From Alphaproteobacteria bacterium (GTDB lineage Bacteria; Pseudomonadota; Alphaproteobacteria; SHVP01): 25,157 nucleotides of DNA. The stretch lies in contig SHVP01000028.1 of assembly GCA_009694165.1 (NCBI GenBank), positions 1 through 25,157 on the forward strand, in the 5' to 3' direction. Positions 14,177 to 22,931 of the stretch are shown one piece after another (the stretch's first letter is position 1; every line of letters starts with the position of its first letter). Below the pieces are notes generated by a model that ran no database searches, had not been told where the DNA came from, and saw nothing but the letters and a program-made list of their open reading frames with translations. The position numbers and the translations under genes are program-made.

Positions 14177-15664
14177 CTAGATGATCTCGATGTCGGTCGC
14201 CTTGACATCCTGGCCGTCGACGGTGGCGACGGTCTGGTAGCCCTGGCCGGCCGGCGCATTGTGATCGTGGTAGGACAGCGTGTTGGCGTTACTGTCGTAC
14301 TTAAGCTTGTCGCCGTTCTGGCCGGCGTCAGCCTGGTAGGCAAGCGCGATCTGTTCCGGGTCTGGCGCATCCGAGGGAGATCCGCCGGTGGCCCCTGGCG
14401 CATTGCTTGGATCGTTGCCGGCCGCCGTCGCGATGATCTGATCGGCACCCTTGTCCTCGGTGATCGCGTCTTTGAACGTCTTGGCGGCCTCCTCGGACGC
14501 TTTCTTTTCGTCCTTGCCTTCGGCCAGGGCTAGCTCGAACGCCACTTCGGCGGCAGCCTCGGCGTTCTGCACCTTCTTTTCGCTGTGGCCCTCTTTCTTG
14601 GCCGCTTCTTTCTCCTTGTCGACCGCCTCCTCGAGGCGGCCCTGCTGCTGGCCGCCGCGGCGCTCGCCGCCAGCCTTGGGTGCGCCGGGGCCGACGCCGA
14701 CCGACGGATTCGAGCCGCCGCTGTAAATGGCGCGTAGCTGTTCCGACGGCAGGATGGTCGGCTGCGACGGCGCCGAATGCTGGCTATCCATGAACACCGT
14801 CTGGTTGGCGATGTTCAGGATTTGGGTGCCGGCCTGGTTGGTGACGGCGATTTCGCCGGTATGGCCGCTTTCTTCCTTCAGTAGCGAGATCACCGTGTCT
14901 TCGCCTTCGGCGCCGGCCCTGATCGCCACCTTGGTGCCGAGAATACCGATGGTCGCCACCGGCGTGTGGACCTGCATCGCGTCGGAGCCGGTCTTGGCGA
15001 TCTGGCCGCTGACGAAGGTGAATACGCCTTGGACCACGGTGAACGACGACTTGCCCTCACCCGAGGACGGATTGAAGGTGAGGTCGTCGACCGTCATGCG
15101 CGAGCCCTGGTCGAGCGAGAACTGCGAGTCGTCGGCGAACTTGACGTTGACGGCGCCGGTCTCGTTGGTCTCGAGCACGTCGCTCTTGAAGATCGGATCA
15201 CCGGCATGCAGCGCGACGCGCGCACCGTCGGCGCGGACGGCGAACACGCCGCCTTCGGCAGTGTCGACCGTTCCGATCGGCTGGCCGCTCTGGCCGATCA
15301 GCTGATCGTCGCCGCTCGTGGTCACGTCGGCGTTGCTGGCAACCGTCGTCTCGTCGTTCGGCGCGTCGGGATCGGGCCCGGCCAGCGCCTCGACGACCTG
15401 GGGCATCAGGCGGGCGCCGCCTGCGGTGACAAGCACCGGTGCTATCGCCTGGGCGAAGTATTCGCGGACGATCACCTCTTCGCCGCTCGGACCCTCCAAA
15501 TGCAGATCGGATCCCGAGCGCGAGAAGTCGGCCTTGAGCAGCATGGCGCCGAACGGGATGGTGAGCGACTCCGCTCCCGCCGCCTGAAGGACGACAGCAC
15601 CGGGCGGGACGAACCCGCCGGCCGCGCCAACCTTCGCCGCTTCGTTCGTGACGTCATGAACCAT
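14177..15664 (-). CDS. FecR-domain protein with RTX-like C-terminal module, type I secretion-associated
   Basis: The preferred start is ATG 15664, with GAGGAG six bases upstream, giving 495 residues (MVHDVTNEAAKVG...). The reading frame stays open further upstream, but that part belongs to another gene's remnant. An N-terminal domain (about 1-120) precedes the FecR domain at about 150-300: GGVFAVRADGARVALHAGDP, ADDSQFSLDQGSRMTVDDLTF and HTPVATIGILGTKVAIRAG. Then come a Gly/Gln-rich linker and a Lys/Glu/Ala-rich, coiled-coil-like stretch (KEKEAAKKEGHSEKKVQNAE). The last 40 residues (KLKYDSNANTLSYHD ... VDGQDVKATDIEII) resemble the terminal module of RTX/hemolysin-type secreted proteins. No Sec signal is present from this start, which fits type I export. 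FecR proteins of this kind are commonly encoded beside RTX/VCBS adhesins and their transporters, consistent with the broken transporter 1.4 kb away. Confidence 0.82.
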   Translation of the reverse strand: MVHDVTNEAAKVGAAGGFVPPGAVVLQAAGAESLTIPFGAMLLKADFSRSGSDLHLEGPSGEEVIVREYFAQAIAPVLVTAGGARLMPQVVEALAGPDPDAPNDETTVASNADVTTSGDDQLIGQSGQPIGTVDTAEGGVFAVRADGARVALHAGDPIFKSDVLETNETGAVNVKFADDSQFSLDQGSRMTVDDLTFNPSSGEGKSSFTVVQGVFTFVSGQIAKTGSDAMQVHTPVATIGILGTKVAIRAGAEGEDTVISLLKEESGHTGEIAVTNQAGTQILNIANQTVFMDSQHSAPSQPTILPSEQLRAIYSGGSNPSVGVGPGAPKAGGERRGGQQQGRLEEAVDKEKEAAKKEGHSEKKVQNAEAAAEVAFELALAEGKDEKKASEEAAKTFKDAITEDKGADQIIATAAGNDPSNAPGATGGSPSDAPDPEQIALAYQADAGQNGDKLKYDSNANTLSYHDHNAPAGQGYQTVATVDGQDVKATDIEII

Positions 15665-15841
15665 GGCGTTCTCCTCGATCTGACCGGATGGGTCCTTCGC
15701 CGACGGGCAGGGGTGCTCCCGCTGAAATTCCCGAGTCGTGTTGTGCGATCGCTTGGTCTTCGCGTCGGCATCGCTCACGCCCCCGAGGACGACGGTGGTG
15801 GCCAGCGCGTAGAGAAGAACACCGAGCCCGCGTTGCCGCAT
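15665..15841 (-). pseudogene. Remnant of a small exported HNH-nuclease-like gene, in frame with the FecR-domain gene
   Basis: ATG 15841 is preceded by TGAGGTG. It opens a reading with a signal peptide (MRQRGLGVLLYALATTVVLG...ADA) and then KRSHNTTREFQREHPCPS. This is the start of a family of small exported HNH-like proteins, which normally continue TG..xGxCPGYVxDHIxPLxxGG and carry the metal-binding His/Asn residues. Here the family match stops after HPCPS. The next residues (AKDPSGQIEENA) lead without a stop into the FecR-domain protein. All catalytic parts are gone. Either a deletion joined the two genes or, less likely, a fusion gives the FecR protein a Sec signal. Family recognition is from memory of the motif. 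Confidence 0.6.
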
Positions 15842-16008
15842 CGCTGGCACCTCACGCGCACGCGAGTGAGGTGGTGATCGCGCCCGAGGCTCGAGAGCAG
15901 CGCGTTCCGATCGAGCCGCTCGTGCCGCCAGCACTTCGGGCAATGGGCGTAGATGTCGTGTTGCTCAAGTAGCTCGCCGACGGTGTCGAGTGTGGTGGCC
16001 CGGGGCAC
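15775..16008 (-). CDS. Small zinc-ribbon-like protein of unknown function
   Basis: The 77-residue protein starts at GTG 16008 with a strong GGGAGGAA site. Two CxxC pairs (HCPKCWRHERLD and RCQRCGNAGS), about 30 residues apart, indicate a zinc ribbon. The spacing and the TVGELLEQHDIYAHCPKC opening resemble small alphaproteobacterial proteins usually left as hypothetical. The 3' end overlaps the presumed start of the HNH remnant by about 67 bp. An 8-bp inverted repeat (cacctcac at 15848-15855, gtgaggtg at 15866-15873) lies in this overlap and covers the downstream ribosome site. Function is unknown; binding of nucleic acid or protein is only a general possibility. Confidence 0.65.
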   Translation of the reverse strand: MPRATTLDTVGELLEQHDIYAHCPKCWRHERLDRNALLSSLGRDHHLTRVRVRCQRCGNAGSVFFSTRWPPPSSSGA

Positions 16009-16193
16009 TGGATTCCTCCCAGCTCACCCCGATAGAGCGTCATTCTAGGCGCAAGGCCTTCGTGAGAACGAGTCACGAACCGAGTGCCCGGATAATGCCC
16101 GCTTTCTGGTGCCGGTTCATGCCGTGTTCTGCCGGTTGGTGCCGGATGCCGTGGCTGGCCCCTGGCCTGAACCCCCGGATTTCTGCGCTTCTC

Positions 16194-16268
<75 letters not shown>

Positions 16269-16351
16269 CCTGCGCGAGAAGGGCGACAACATGCCACGGC
16301 GCGCGCCCGCGAGGCAACCATGGGAAGGGCCAGCGCGTGGCGGCAGGCGGC

Positions 16352-17423
16352 CTAGCCGGCGCCCCGGCCCTGGGTCGCATCGGTGTCCTTCTTCGATGTG
16401 AGAAACGTAAGCAGCACGAAGCGCTTGCCGCGTCGCACGTCGGTGACCTCGTGCAACAGCGAGCAGCTGAATACCACCGCTTCGCCGACCCCCGGGCGGA
16501 CGTCACGCTGGCCAAACTCGGGAAAGCGCAGCGAGCCGCCCTCGTACTCAGCCGGATCGTTGAGGAGCAGAGAGACGGCAAACCGCCGGTGGGCCGTGCT
16601 CGCCGAAATATTGTCACGGTGTGGGCGGAAATAGCCGCCGGTCGTCCGCTCGTCGAGATAGCACCCGATCTTGAAGCCAGTGGTACGGGTGGCGTGGTAC
16701 TGGAACGCCTTGGCCACTTCGGGCACCACCCGGCGGCGAAACACCTCGGCCAAGCGCTGGTTGAGGGCGGCATCCACGATCTCGTGGTCGCGCCGCCGCT
16801 TGGTCTCCGCGACGGACTGGGCGCCAAGGTGGTCGTCATCACGGCTATCGATGGTGCCGGTGGCTGCGTTGCCCTGGTCCCGCCACCCCGACCAACTCCT
16901 GGCAAAATGGTGCGTCGAGAACCCGCGGAATCCACAGCACCGGCGCTGCACCGGGCCCCGCCGTGGCGGGGTTCATCGCTTCGCGGATGGCGGCGAGGGT
17001 GTTCTCGATGTGATCGCCCGCCCACCCGTCGCGCCCGACGGCGAGGACCCGAAGGCCGGAATCGAGCGCATAGGTGGTGAGGGCCGGAAGCGGAAGGCCC
17101 GCCCCGGCGAAGGCGAAATGGCCGCCCACCTCATCCGTGGGATCCGACAGAACGCCCCACGGCAGATTGAGCCGGCGGGCCAGCGCCAGGTTGTCCTCGC
17201 GCGTCAGTGGCGTCACGATCGACAGGTCGACCGCCTGCTTTAGTCGTTGGGCCTGCTCGGCGAACGGCGCCAGATGGGTGTCGAACACCGCACGACAGAA
17301 GACCAGCCCCATCGGACGGCCGCGCGAATCGATCACCGGCCCGTTCGGTCGGCCGCGGACGTCGTTCAACACGTAGTTAGGGATCGCGTCCCCGTGCTCA
17401 AACGCAACGATCGGCCCGGCCAT
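16352..17423 (-). pseudogene. Redoxin-like / 2-oxoglutarate-Fe(II) oxygenase two-domain gene split by a one-base frameshift
   Basis: The upstream part starts at ATG 17423 (MAGPIVAFEHGDAIPNYVL). It reads a peroxiredoxin-like domain (VRGRPNGPVIDSRGRPMGLV, SIVTPLTREDNLALARRLNL, LPALTTYALDSGLRVLAVG) without a Cys at the peroxidatic position. It then enters a second domain at LWIPRVLDAPFCQELVG and drifts out of frame. The other frame resumes immediately with WRDQGNAATGTID. It continues through a prolyl-4-hydroxylase-type 2OG oxygenase: FKIGCYLDERTTGGYF, RPHRDNIS with the metal-binding His and Asp, SLLHEVTDV with the distal His, and KRFVLLTFL with the 2OG-binding basic residue. Dropping one G from the GGGG run (plus-strand CCCC at 16886-16889) restores one reading of about 357 codons. 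It is a real mutation or a sequencing error at a homopolymer. Confidence 0.82.
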
Positions 17424-17590
17424 CGTTCTCGGTCGTCCTTCCGCGGGCGGCAAACATACGGCGGTCACCGTCGACTAGGCGGACCCCGTCGGCGGGGCTT
17501 CGCGTCGCCGGGGGCCGCGTGTCATAGTGCCGTGTCCTTCGCTTTCCGTGCCGCCTTTGCTTTGCCTCAATCGCTCGCCAGTCCAGGGCC

Positions 17591-17770
17591 ATGACGACGA
17601 ACAGCAAGTCCGCGCCACGACCAACCGAGGTGCGGGCGCAATTGCGCGAGAAGCGGCGGTCCGAGGCCCTGCGCGACAATCTGCGGCGGCGCAAGCAGCA
17701 GGCGCGCGGTCGCGCCGAACCCGAAGGCGCGGTTTGCCCGGGGGATGCGCCTCCGGCGGAGCGCTCCTAG
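17591..17770 (+). CDS. Small basic conserved protein preceding murA
   Basis: The 59-residue ORF starts at ATG 17591 (MTTNSKSAPRPTEVRAQLR) and ends in TAG immediately before the murA GTG. The core EKRRSEALRDNLRRRKQQAR is Arg/Lys-rich and helical. Short basic proteins with a similar ALRxNLxRRKxQAR core commonly sit in front of murA in Alphaproteobacteria, which supports it as a real gene. Function is unknown. It is likely co-transcribed and translationally coupled with murA. Confidence 0.7.
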   Translation: MTTNSKSAPRPTEVRAQLREKRRSEALRDNLRRRKQQARGRAEPEGAVCPGDAPPAERS

Positions 17771-19060
17771 GTGGATCAGATCCGGATCCGCGGCGGCGTT
17801 CCGCTGCACGGGACTATTCGTATCAGCGGCGCCAAAAACTCGGCGCTGCCGCTGATGGCGGCGTGCCTGCTGACCAGCGACCGCCTGATCCTGTCCAATA
17901 TTCCCCACCTCGCCGACATCGCCACCATGACTCATTTATTGGCGCAACTTGGCGTCGCGGTGGGAATGGACGGTGGCGCCGTGGGCGACGACGCCCAAGC
18001 CGGGCGCTCGCTGTCGCTGGCGGCACAGACCATTACCAACAGCACGGCACCCTACGACCTCGTTCGCAAGATGCGGGCCTCGGTCCTGGTTCTCGGGCCG
18101 CTCCTGGCCCGCCACGGCGAGGCGGTTGTATCGTTGCCGGGGGGCTGCGCCATCGGCACCCGACCGGTCGACCTTCACCTCAAGGCGCTGCAACGACTCG
18201 GTGCCGAGATCGAGCTCGAGCAAGGCTACATCCACGCCCGCGTCGACCACGGTCTCAAAGGCGCCGAGATTCGTTTTCCCATTGTGTCGGTCGGTGCGAC
18301 CGAGAATCTGCTGACGGCCGCCTGCTTGGCCGACGGTGTCACCGTCCTCGACAACGCGGCCCGCGAGCCGGAGATCGTCGACCTTGCCCACTGTCTGACG
18401 GCGATGGGGGCGGTGATCGAAGGTGCCGGGACCGAGCGCATCGTCATCCACGGCCAGCCGCGTCTGCACGGCGCCCATCACCGCATCATGGCCGATCGGA
18501 TCGAGGCGGCGACCTACGCTGTCGCGGCGGCGCTAACTGGGGGCGAGCTTGCCCTGCAAGGAGCCGAACTCGGGACCATGCGCGCGGTAGCCGACGCCCT
18601 CGAACAGGCCGGCGTCTCGTTGCGCCAGATAAACGGCGCCCTGCATGTAGCGCGCCAGGGCAATCGAATCGCGCCGCTCGACATCACGACCCAGACTTAT
18701 CCCGGCTTTCCGACCGACATGCAGGCGCAGTTCATGGCCCTGCTGTGTATGGCCGAAGGGGCCTCGACCATCACCGAGACCATCTTCGAAAATCGCTTCA
18801 TGCACGTTCCCGAACTCATGCGCATGGGCGCCAACGTCGTCTTGCAGGGCTCGACCGCCGTGGTGCGCGGGGTGAGCGAATTGCGCGGAGCGCCGGTGAT
18901 GGCAACCGATCTGCGCGCGTCGGTGTCGCTGGTGATGGCCGGTTTGGTCGCCACGGGAGAGACGACGGTCAATCGCGTCTATCACCTCGACCGCGGCTAT
19001 GAACGACTGGTCGAGAAGCTCACCGCCTGCGGCGCCCAGATCGAGCGCGTCGCGGTCTGA
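17771..19060 (+). CDS. murA: UDP-N-acetylglucosamine 1-carboxyvinyltransferase
   Basis: The 429-residue protein starts at GTG 17771, directly after the previous stop. It catalyses the first committed step of peptidoglycan synthesis, transferring enolpyruvate from PEP to UDP-GlcNAc in the cytoplasm. Seen are [20 protein letters not shown], the Lys22-Asn23 pair in [12 protein letters not shown], and the active-site loop [15 protein letters not shown] with Cys126. The presence of Cys at that site is the fosfomycin-sensitive form. Also visible are [31 protein letters not shown] and [13 protein letters not shown]. Length and motifs are fully normal. It heads a plus-strand housekeeping run continuing to yacG. 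Confidence 0.98.
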   Translation: MDQIRIRGGVPLHGTIRISGAKNSALPLMAACLLTSDRLILSNIPHLADIATMTHLLAQLGVAVGMDGGAVGDDAQAGRSLSLAAQTITNSTAPYDLVRKMRASVLVLGPLLARHGEAVVSLPGGCAIGTRPVDLHLKALQRLGAEIELEQGYIHARVDHGLKGAEIRFPIVSVGATENLLTAACLADGVTVLDNAAREPEIVDLAHCLTAMGAVIEGAGTERIVIHGQPRLHGAHHRIMADRIEAATYAVAAALTGGELALQGAELGTMRAVADALEQAGVSLRQINGALHVARQGNRIAPLDITTQTYPGFPTDMQAQFMALLCMAEGASTITETIFENRFMHVPELMRMGANVVLQGSTAVVRGVSELRGAPVMATDLRASVSLVMAGLVATGETTVNRVYHLDRGYERLVEKLTACGAQIERVAV

Positions 19061-19068
19061 ATTGCCCG

Positions 19069-19509
19069 ATGTCTGACCCAGGTTCGCTCCACCTACTGGC
19101 GCACGACGCCGAGGACCTAGCCATCGTCTCGGCGATGCTGCAGGACGCGGTGACCCGCCTCGGCGATCTCGTCTACCTGCCGCGCCGCCGCTTGTTTGCG
19201 GCGGTGGTGAGCCGCTACCGCTGGGAGGCGATCCAGTCCGGCCGCGAGCGGGTGCGCACCGGCATCCATTTTCGCGGCGTGCGCCGCACCCAGGTCCGCG
19301 GCCTCGATCCGGCCATCCCGGACACGGTGGCAGAGCTGCTCGCCCTTCGCGGCGACCTCGACGCCGAGGGGGCAGGGGCGATCACCCTCGAGTTCTCGGG
19401 CGGCGGCTCGGTTCGCCTTTCGGTCGAATGCGTGGACGTGGAAATGCAGGACCTGACCGCGCCGTGGGCGGCAAAACGGCGGCCGGAGCACGTTTTTGAC
19501 GTCGAATAG
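19069..19509 (+). CDS. DUF2948 family protein
   Basis: The 146-residue protein starts at ATG 19069, 8 bp after murA. It shows the DUF2948 pattern: LLAHDAEDLAIVSAMLQDAV, then GDLVYLPRRRLFAAVVSRYR, a RVRTGIHFRGVRRTQVRG centre and a final SVECVDVEMQDLTAPW. The family is largely alphaproteobacterial, uncharacterised, and typically lies between murA and his genes, as here. No catalytic residues are known. Assignment rests on sequence pattern and conserved position. Confidence 0.9.
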   Translation: MSDPGSLHLLAHDAEDLAIVSAMLQDAVTRLGDLVYLPRRRLFAAVVSRYRWEAIQSGRERVRTGIHFRGVRRTQVRGLDPAIPDTVAELLALRGDLDAEGAGAITLEFSGGGSVRLSVECVDVEMQDLTAPWAAKRRPEHVFDVE

Positions 19510-19605
19510 CGGGCTGGCCGGCGCGAATCGCCTTGTCCGCCCCGATCGCTTCGCATAGAAATCGCGCCCTGTCGAGCCGGGCTAGGACCGGGCGAGCACG
19601 CCGCC

Positions 19606-20274
19606 GTGAACCGAAGCGATACCATCGTTTTTGCCCTGCCGAAGGGGCGTATTCTGGGCCAGGCGCTGCCGCTGCTGGCGGCTGCCGGCATCCGACCCGA
19701 GGACGAGTTTGCCGACGAGGCCTCGCGCCGCCTTCGCTTCGCCAGCAACGTGGCCGGCCTCGATCTGGTACGGGTGCGCAGTTTTGACGTCGTTACCTTC
19801 GTCGCCTTCGGCGCCGCCGACCTCGGCATCGCCGGCAGCGACGACCTGCTGGAGTTCGACTATCCCGAAGTCTATGCGCCGCTTGATCTCGGCATCGGTC
19901 GCTGCCGTCTGGTGGTGGCCGAGCCGGCCGAGTTGCGGGGTCGCGACGATCCCTCACAGTGGAGCCATATCCGCATCGCGACGAAATATCCCAACCTCAC
20001 TCGTCGCCACTTTGCCGCCCGCGGCGTCCATGCCGAATGTATCAAGTTGAACGGCGCCCTCGAACTGGCCCCTAGCCTCGGTCTGTGCCGGCGGATCGTC
20101 GACCTGGTGGAGACCGGCGCTACGCTGCAGGCAAACGGCCTGGTCGAGGTCGAAACGATCGCTCAGGTGTCGTCGCGGCTGGTGGTCAATCGAGCCGCCC
20201 TCAAGACGCGGCCGGCCGAGATCGGCGCTTGGCTCAAGCGCTTCACCGAGGTGGTGCGGCGTGCGGCGGCTTGA
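19606..20274 (+). CDS. hisG: ATP phosphoribosyltransferase, short form
   Basis: The 222-residue protein starts at GTG 19606. It performs the first step of histidine synthesis, joining ATP and PRPP to phosphoribosyl-ATP. Seen are [47 protein letters not shown] and the PRPP-loop segment around [20 protein letters not shown] with [12 protein letters not shown]. The length shows the short HisG_S type, which lacks the regulatory C-terminal domain and normally needs HisZ for activity and feedback control; hisZ is not in this window. The 3' end overlaps the hisD start by 14 bp, so the two are translationally coupled. Confidence 0.97.
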   Translation: MNRSDTIVFALPKGRILGQALPLLAAAGIRPEDEFADEASRRLRFASNVAGLDLVRVRSFDVVTFVAFGAADLGIAGSDDLLEFDYPEVYAPLDLGIGRCRLVVAEPAELRGRDDPSQWSHIRIATKYPNLTRRHFAARGVHAECIKLNGALELAPSLGLCRRIVDLVETGATLQANGLVEVETIAQVSSRLVVNRAALKTRPAEIGAWLKRFTEVVRRAAA

Positions 20275-21559
20275 TACGCAGGACAGCGGCTTCGCCGCTG
20301 CTTTCGCCGCCGTGCTGGCCGAGAAGCGCGAGGTCGCTGCCGATGTATCGACGACGGTCGCCCGCATCCTCGAGGACGTGCGCCGCCGCGGCGATCAGGC
20401 CGTCATCGACTACACCGCGCAGTTCGATCGTCTGACGCTGACAGCCGACACGCTGCGGGTGCCGGCCGCGGAGATTGCGGCGGCCGCAGCAAGCATCCCG
20501 GCCGAACAGGCCGCCGCGCTTGGCCTGGCGGCCGATCGCATCCGCGCCTACCACGCCTCGCAGCGGCCGCGGGATGAACGCTATCGCGATGCCGCCGGCG
20601 TCGAACTCGGCGTGCGCTGGACACCGGTGACGGCGGTTGGTGTTTACGTTCCCGGCGGGTTGGCGGCTTACCCGAGCACCGTCCTGATGAACACGATTCC
20701 GGCCGTCGTGGCGGGTGTCGGCCGGATTGCCATGGCGGTGCCGGCGCCGGACGGCCGACTGCACCCGCTCGTCCTCGCGGCGGCCAAGCTGGCCGGTGTC
20801 GACGAGATCTATCGCATCGGCGGCGCCCAGGCGGTGGCCGCCTTTGCCTATGGCACCGCGGCGATCGCCGCCGTCGACAAGGTGGTCGGACCCGGCAACG
20901 CCTACGTGGCGGCGGCCAAACGGCAGCTTTTCGGCATCGTCGGAATCGACTCGATCGCCGGGCCGTCGGAGATTCTGGTGGTCGCCGATCGCGACAACGA
21001 CCCGCTTTGGATCGCCGCCGATCTCCTGGCGCAAGTCGAGCACGGGTCGGGCGCACAGGCCATTCTGATCGCCGACGATCGCGCCTTCGCCGATGCTGTC
21101 GCCGCCGGGGTCGAGCACCACTTGGCCCGTTTGTCCCGCTCCACCGTGACCCGCGAGGGGTGGGAACGCTATGGCACCATCATCGTCGTGCGCAGTCTGG
21201 ACGAGGCGCCCGCGCTGGTGGATCGCATCGCCCCCGAGCATCTCGAGGTGGCGGTGGCCGAGGCCGAAGCCTTTGCTGCCCGCGTGCATCATGCGGGCGC
21301 CATTTTCCTTGGCCGCCACACGCCGGAGGCGATCGGCGATTACGTGGCCGGACCCAACCACGTCCTGCCGACGGCGCGAACCGCGCGCTTCTCCTCGGGC
21401 CTTTCGGTGCTCGACTTCGTCAAGCGGACGTCGATCGTCGCCTGCGATCCGGCAAGCCTCGGGCGCATCGGCCCCGCGGCGGTGACGCTGGCGGAGGCCG
21501 AAGGCCTGCCCGCCCACGCCCTGTCGGTGGCGTTGCGGCTGCAAGGGACTGGCCGGTGA
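20261..21559 (+). CDS. hisD: Histidinol dehydrogenase
   Basis: The 432-residue protein starts at GTG 20261 inside the hisG end. It catalyses the last two NAD-dependent oxidations, L-histidinol to L-histidine, with a Zn ion. Motifs are [69 protein letters not shown], the catalytic Glu-His pair in IAPEHLEV and the zinc-site region GPNHVLPT. Length is typical. The metal-site segment reads [13 protein letters not shown], where DPDAQA is more usual. Its TGA overlaps the next GTG start by 3 bases. Confidence 0.97.
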   Translation: MRRLDTQDSGFAAAFAAVLAEKREVAADVSTTVARILEDVRRRGDQAVIDYTAQFDRLTLTADTLRVPAAEIAAAAASIPAEQAAALGLAADRIRAYHASQRPRDERYRDAAGVELGVRWTPVTAVGVYVPGGLAAYPSTVLMNTIPAVVAGVGRIAMAVPAPDGRLHPLVLAAAKLAGVDEIYRIGGAQAVAAFAYGTAAIAAVDKVVGPGNAYVAAAKRQLFGIVGIDSIAGPSEILVVADRDNDPLWIAADLLAQVEHGSGAQAILIADDRAFADAVAAGVEHHLARLSRSTVTREGWERYGTIIVVRSLDEAPALVDRIAPEHLEVAVAEAEAFAARVHHAGAIFLGRHTPEAIGDYVAGPNHVLPTARTARFSSGLSVLDFVKRTSIVACDPASLGRIGPAAVTLAEAEGLPAHALSVALRLQGTGR

Positions 21560-22026
21560 GCGACTACCATCGCGTGGTCGAAGTGACGCTCGACGAACAG
21601 ACGGTGGCGCGGCGTGGCCCTGACATCGAGCAGGAACGCAAGGTCGCCATCTACGACCTGCTCGAACAGAATCACTTTTCGCCGATCGAGCGTGCGGCGG
21701 GACCCTATCACCTCACCCTCTCGGTCGCCGACAATCGCCTGCTGCTCGATATCTGCACGACCGAAGACAACCCGATCGTGGTGTTCGGTCTCGCGTTGTC
21801 GCCGTTTCGCAAGGTGGTGAAAGACTATTGGGACATTTGCGAGGGCTATTTTCAGGCGATCAAGGTCGCCAATCCGTCGCGGATCGAGGCCTTCGACATG
21901 GGTCGGCGCGCCGCTCACAATGAGGGATCGGATCTCTTGCGCGAGCGGCTCAAGGACAAGGTCGAACTCGATCACGAGACCGCGCGGCGTCTCTTCACCC
22001 TGATTTGCGTGCTGCACCTGCGCTGA
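21556..22026 (+). CDS. UPF0262 family protein
   Basis: The 156-residue protein starts at GTG 21556, overlapping the hisD stop (GTGA). The sequence matches UPF0262, an uncharacterised alphaproteobacterial family: TLDEQTVARRGPDIEQERKV, AIYDLLEQNHFSPIE, HLTLSVADNRLLLDI, LALSPFRKVVKDYWDICEGY and FDMGRRAAHNEGSDLLRERL. Its fixed place after hisD supports the call. In many relatives a low-molecular-weight phosphatase gene lies between this gene and infA; here only 60 bp separate them. Confidence 0.93.
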   Translation: MSDYHRVVEVTLDEQTVARRGPDIEQERKVAIYDLLEQNHFSPIERAAGPYHLTLSVADNRLLLDICTTEDNPIVVFGLALSPFRKVVKDYWDICEGYFQAIKVANPSRIEAFDMGRRAAHNEGSDLLRERLKDKVELDHETARRLFTLICVLHLR

Positions 22027-22086
22027 AAGCCCTTGATTTCCGCCTGATCCCGAGAATGATAAGCAACCTGTAGCAACGGAGCCGTA

Positions 22087-22305
22087 ATGGCGAAAGAAGA
22101 ACTGCTTGAGATGGCGGGCACGGTGGAAGAAATCCTGCCCAACGCCATGTTCCGGGTCCGGCTCGACAACGACCATCGGGTCCTGGCCCACACGTCCGGC
22201 AAAATGCGCAAGAACCGCATTCGCGTCCTTGCCGGCGACAAGGTCCTCGTCGAGATGACGCCCTATGATCTCACCAAGGGCCGCATCACCTTTCGGTTCA
22301 AATAG
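22087..22305 (+). CDS. infA: Translation initiation factor IF-1
   Basis: The 72-residue protein starts at ATG 22087 with an acggag site. It is a single S1-like OB fold: [60 protein letters not shown] and [11 protein letters not shown]. It binds the ribosomal A site during initiation. It is complete and near-identical in pattern to IF-1 across Alphaproteobacteria. maf follows at once. Confidence 0.98.
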   Translation: MAKEELLEMAGTVEEILPNAMFRVRLDNDHRVLAHTSGKMRKNRIRVLAGDKVLVEMTPYDLTKGRITFRFK

Positions 22306-22313
22306 GGTTGGCC

Positions 22314-22931
22314 ATGACCGCCGTGTCGCAATGGCGGCACGAGGCAACGCCCTCCTTGGTTCTTGCCTCGGCGTCGCCACGGCGGCGGGATCTGCTGGCC
22401 CAGGTCGGCATCGTGGCGGCGGCGATCGTTCCGGCCGACGTCGATGAATCGCCGCTCAAGAGGGAGCGTCCCGAGGACTACGCGTGCCGCCTTGCCGGCG
22501 CCAAGGCGGCGCGGGTCGCTGCTGCCCATCCCGCCGGCTTCGTTCTAGCGGCCGACACCGTGGTCGCGCGAGGACGGCGGATTCTTCCCAAAGCAGCCGA
22601 CGAAGCGACGGCGCGGCGCTGCCTCGCCCTTTTGTCCGGCGTCTGGCACCGCGTCTACACCGCAGTGGCGATCCACGCGCCCGGCGGCGTGCAGCGCCAC
22701 CGGCTGGTGGCCACGCGGGTCGCGTTCAAGCGCCTCTCAGCGGGCGAAATCGACGACTATGTCGCCAGCGGCGAGTGGCGCGACAAGGCCGGTGGCTATG
22801 CCATCCAGGGACTGGCGGGCGCCTATGTCCGGGCGCTCCGTGGCTCTTATTCCGCGGTCGTCGGTCTGCCGCTGTACGAGACCTGCCAATTGCTCGACGG
22901 ATTGGGCTTTCGCCGGAGGACCACGCGATGA
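22314..22931 (+). CDS. maf: Maf-family nucleotide pyrophosphatase
   Basis: The 205-residue protein is taken from ATG 22314; a TTG two codons earlier is possible. Maf hallmarks are LVLASASPRRRDLLAQVGI at the N-terminus, VDESPLKRERPEDYACRLA, the catalytic FVLAADTVVARG, SAGEIDDYVASGEWRDKAGG and YAIQGLAGAYV. These proteins hydrolyse non-canonical or modified nucleoside triphosphates to monophosphates. The stop overlaps the next start as ATGA, giving translational coupling to the RNase E/G gene. Confidence 0.95.
   Translation: MTAVSQWRHEATPSLVLASASPRRRDLLAQVGIVAAAIVPADVDESPLKRERPEDYACRLAGAKAARVAAAHPAGFVLAADTVVARGRRILPKAADEATARRCLALLSGVWHRVYTAVAIHAPGGVQRHRLVATRVAFKRLSAGEIDDYVASGEWRDKAGGYAIQGLAGAYVRALRGSYSAVVGLPLYETCQLLDGLGFRRRTTR

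Noticed and set aside
15665..15943. Start of the FecR-domain protein at ATG 15943 giving 588 residues
   Set aside because: This start lacks a ribosome site and lies within the zinc-ribbon gene; ATG 15664 has GAGGAG at good distance and begins the recognisable protein.
16009..16193. Possible gene or structured RNA between the zinc-ribbon gene and tRNA-Thr
   Set aside because: Only short imperfect repeats of tggtgccgg-type words are visible; no convincing frame, fold or T-tract.
20243..21544. Minus-strand open frame of 433 codons opposite hisD
   Set aside because: hisD is complete and recognisable on the plus strand; the antisense frame shows only codon-shadow composition.
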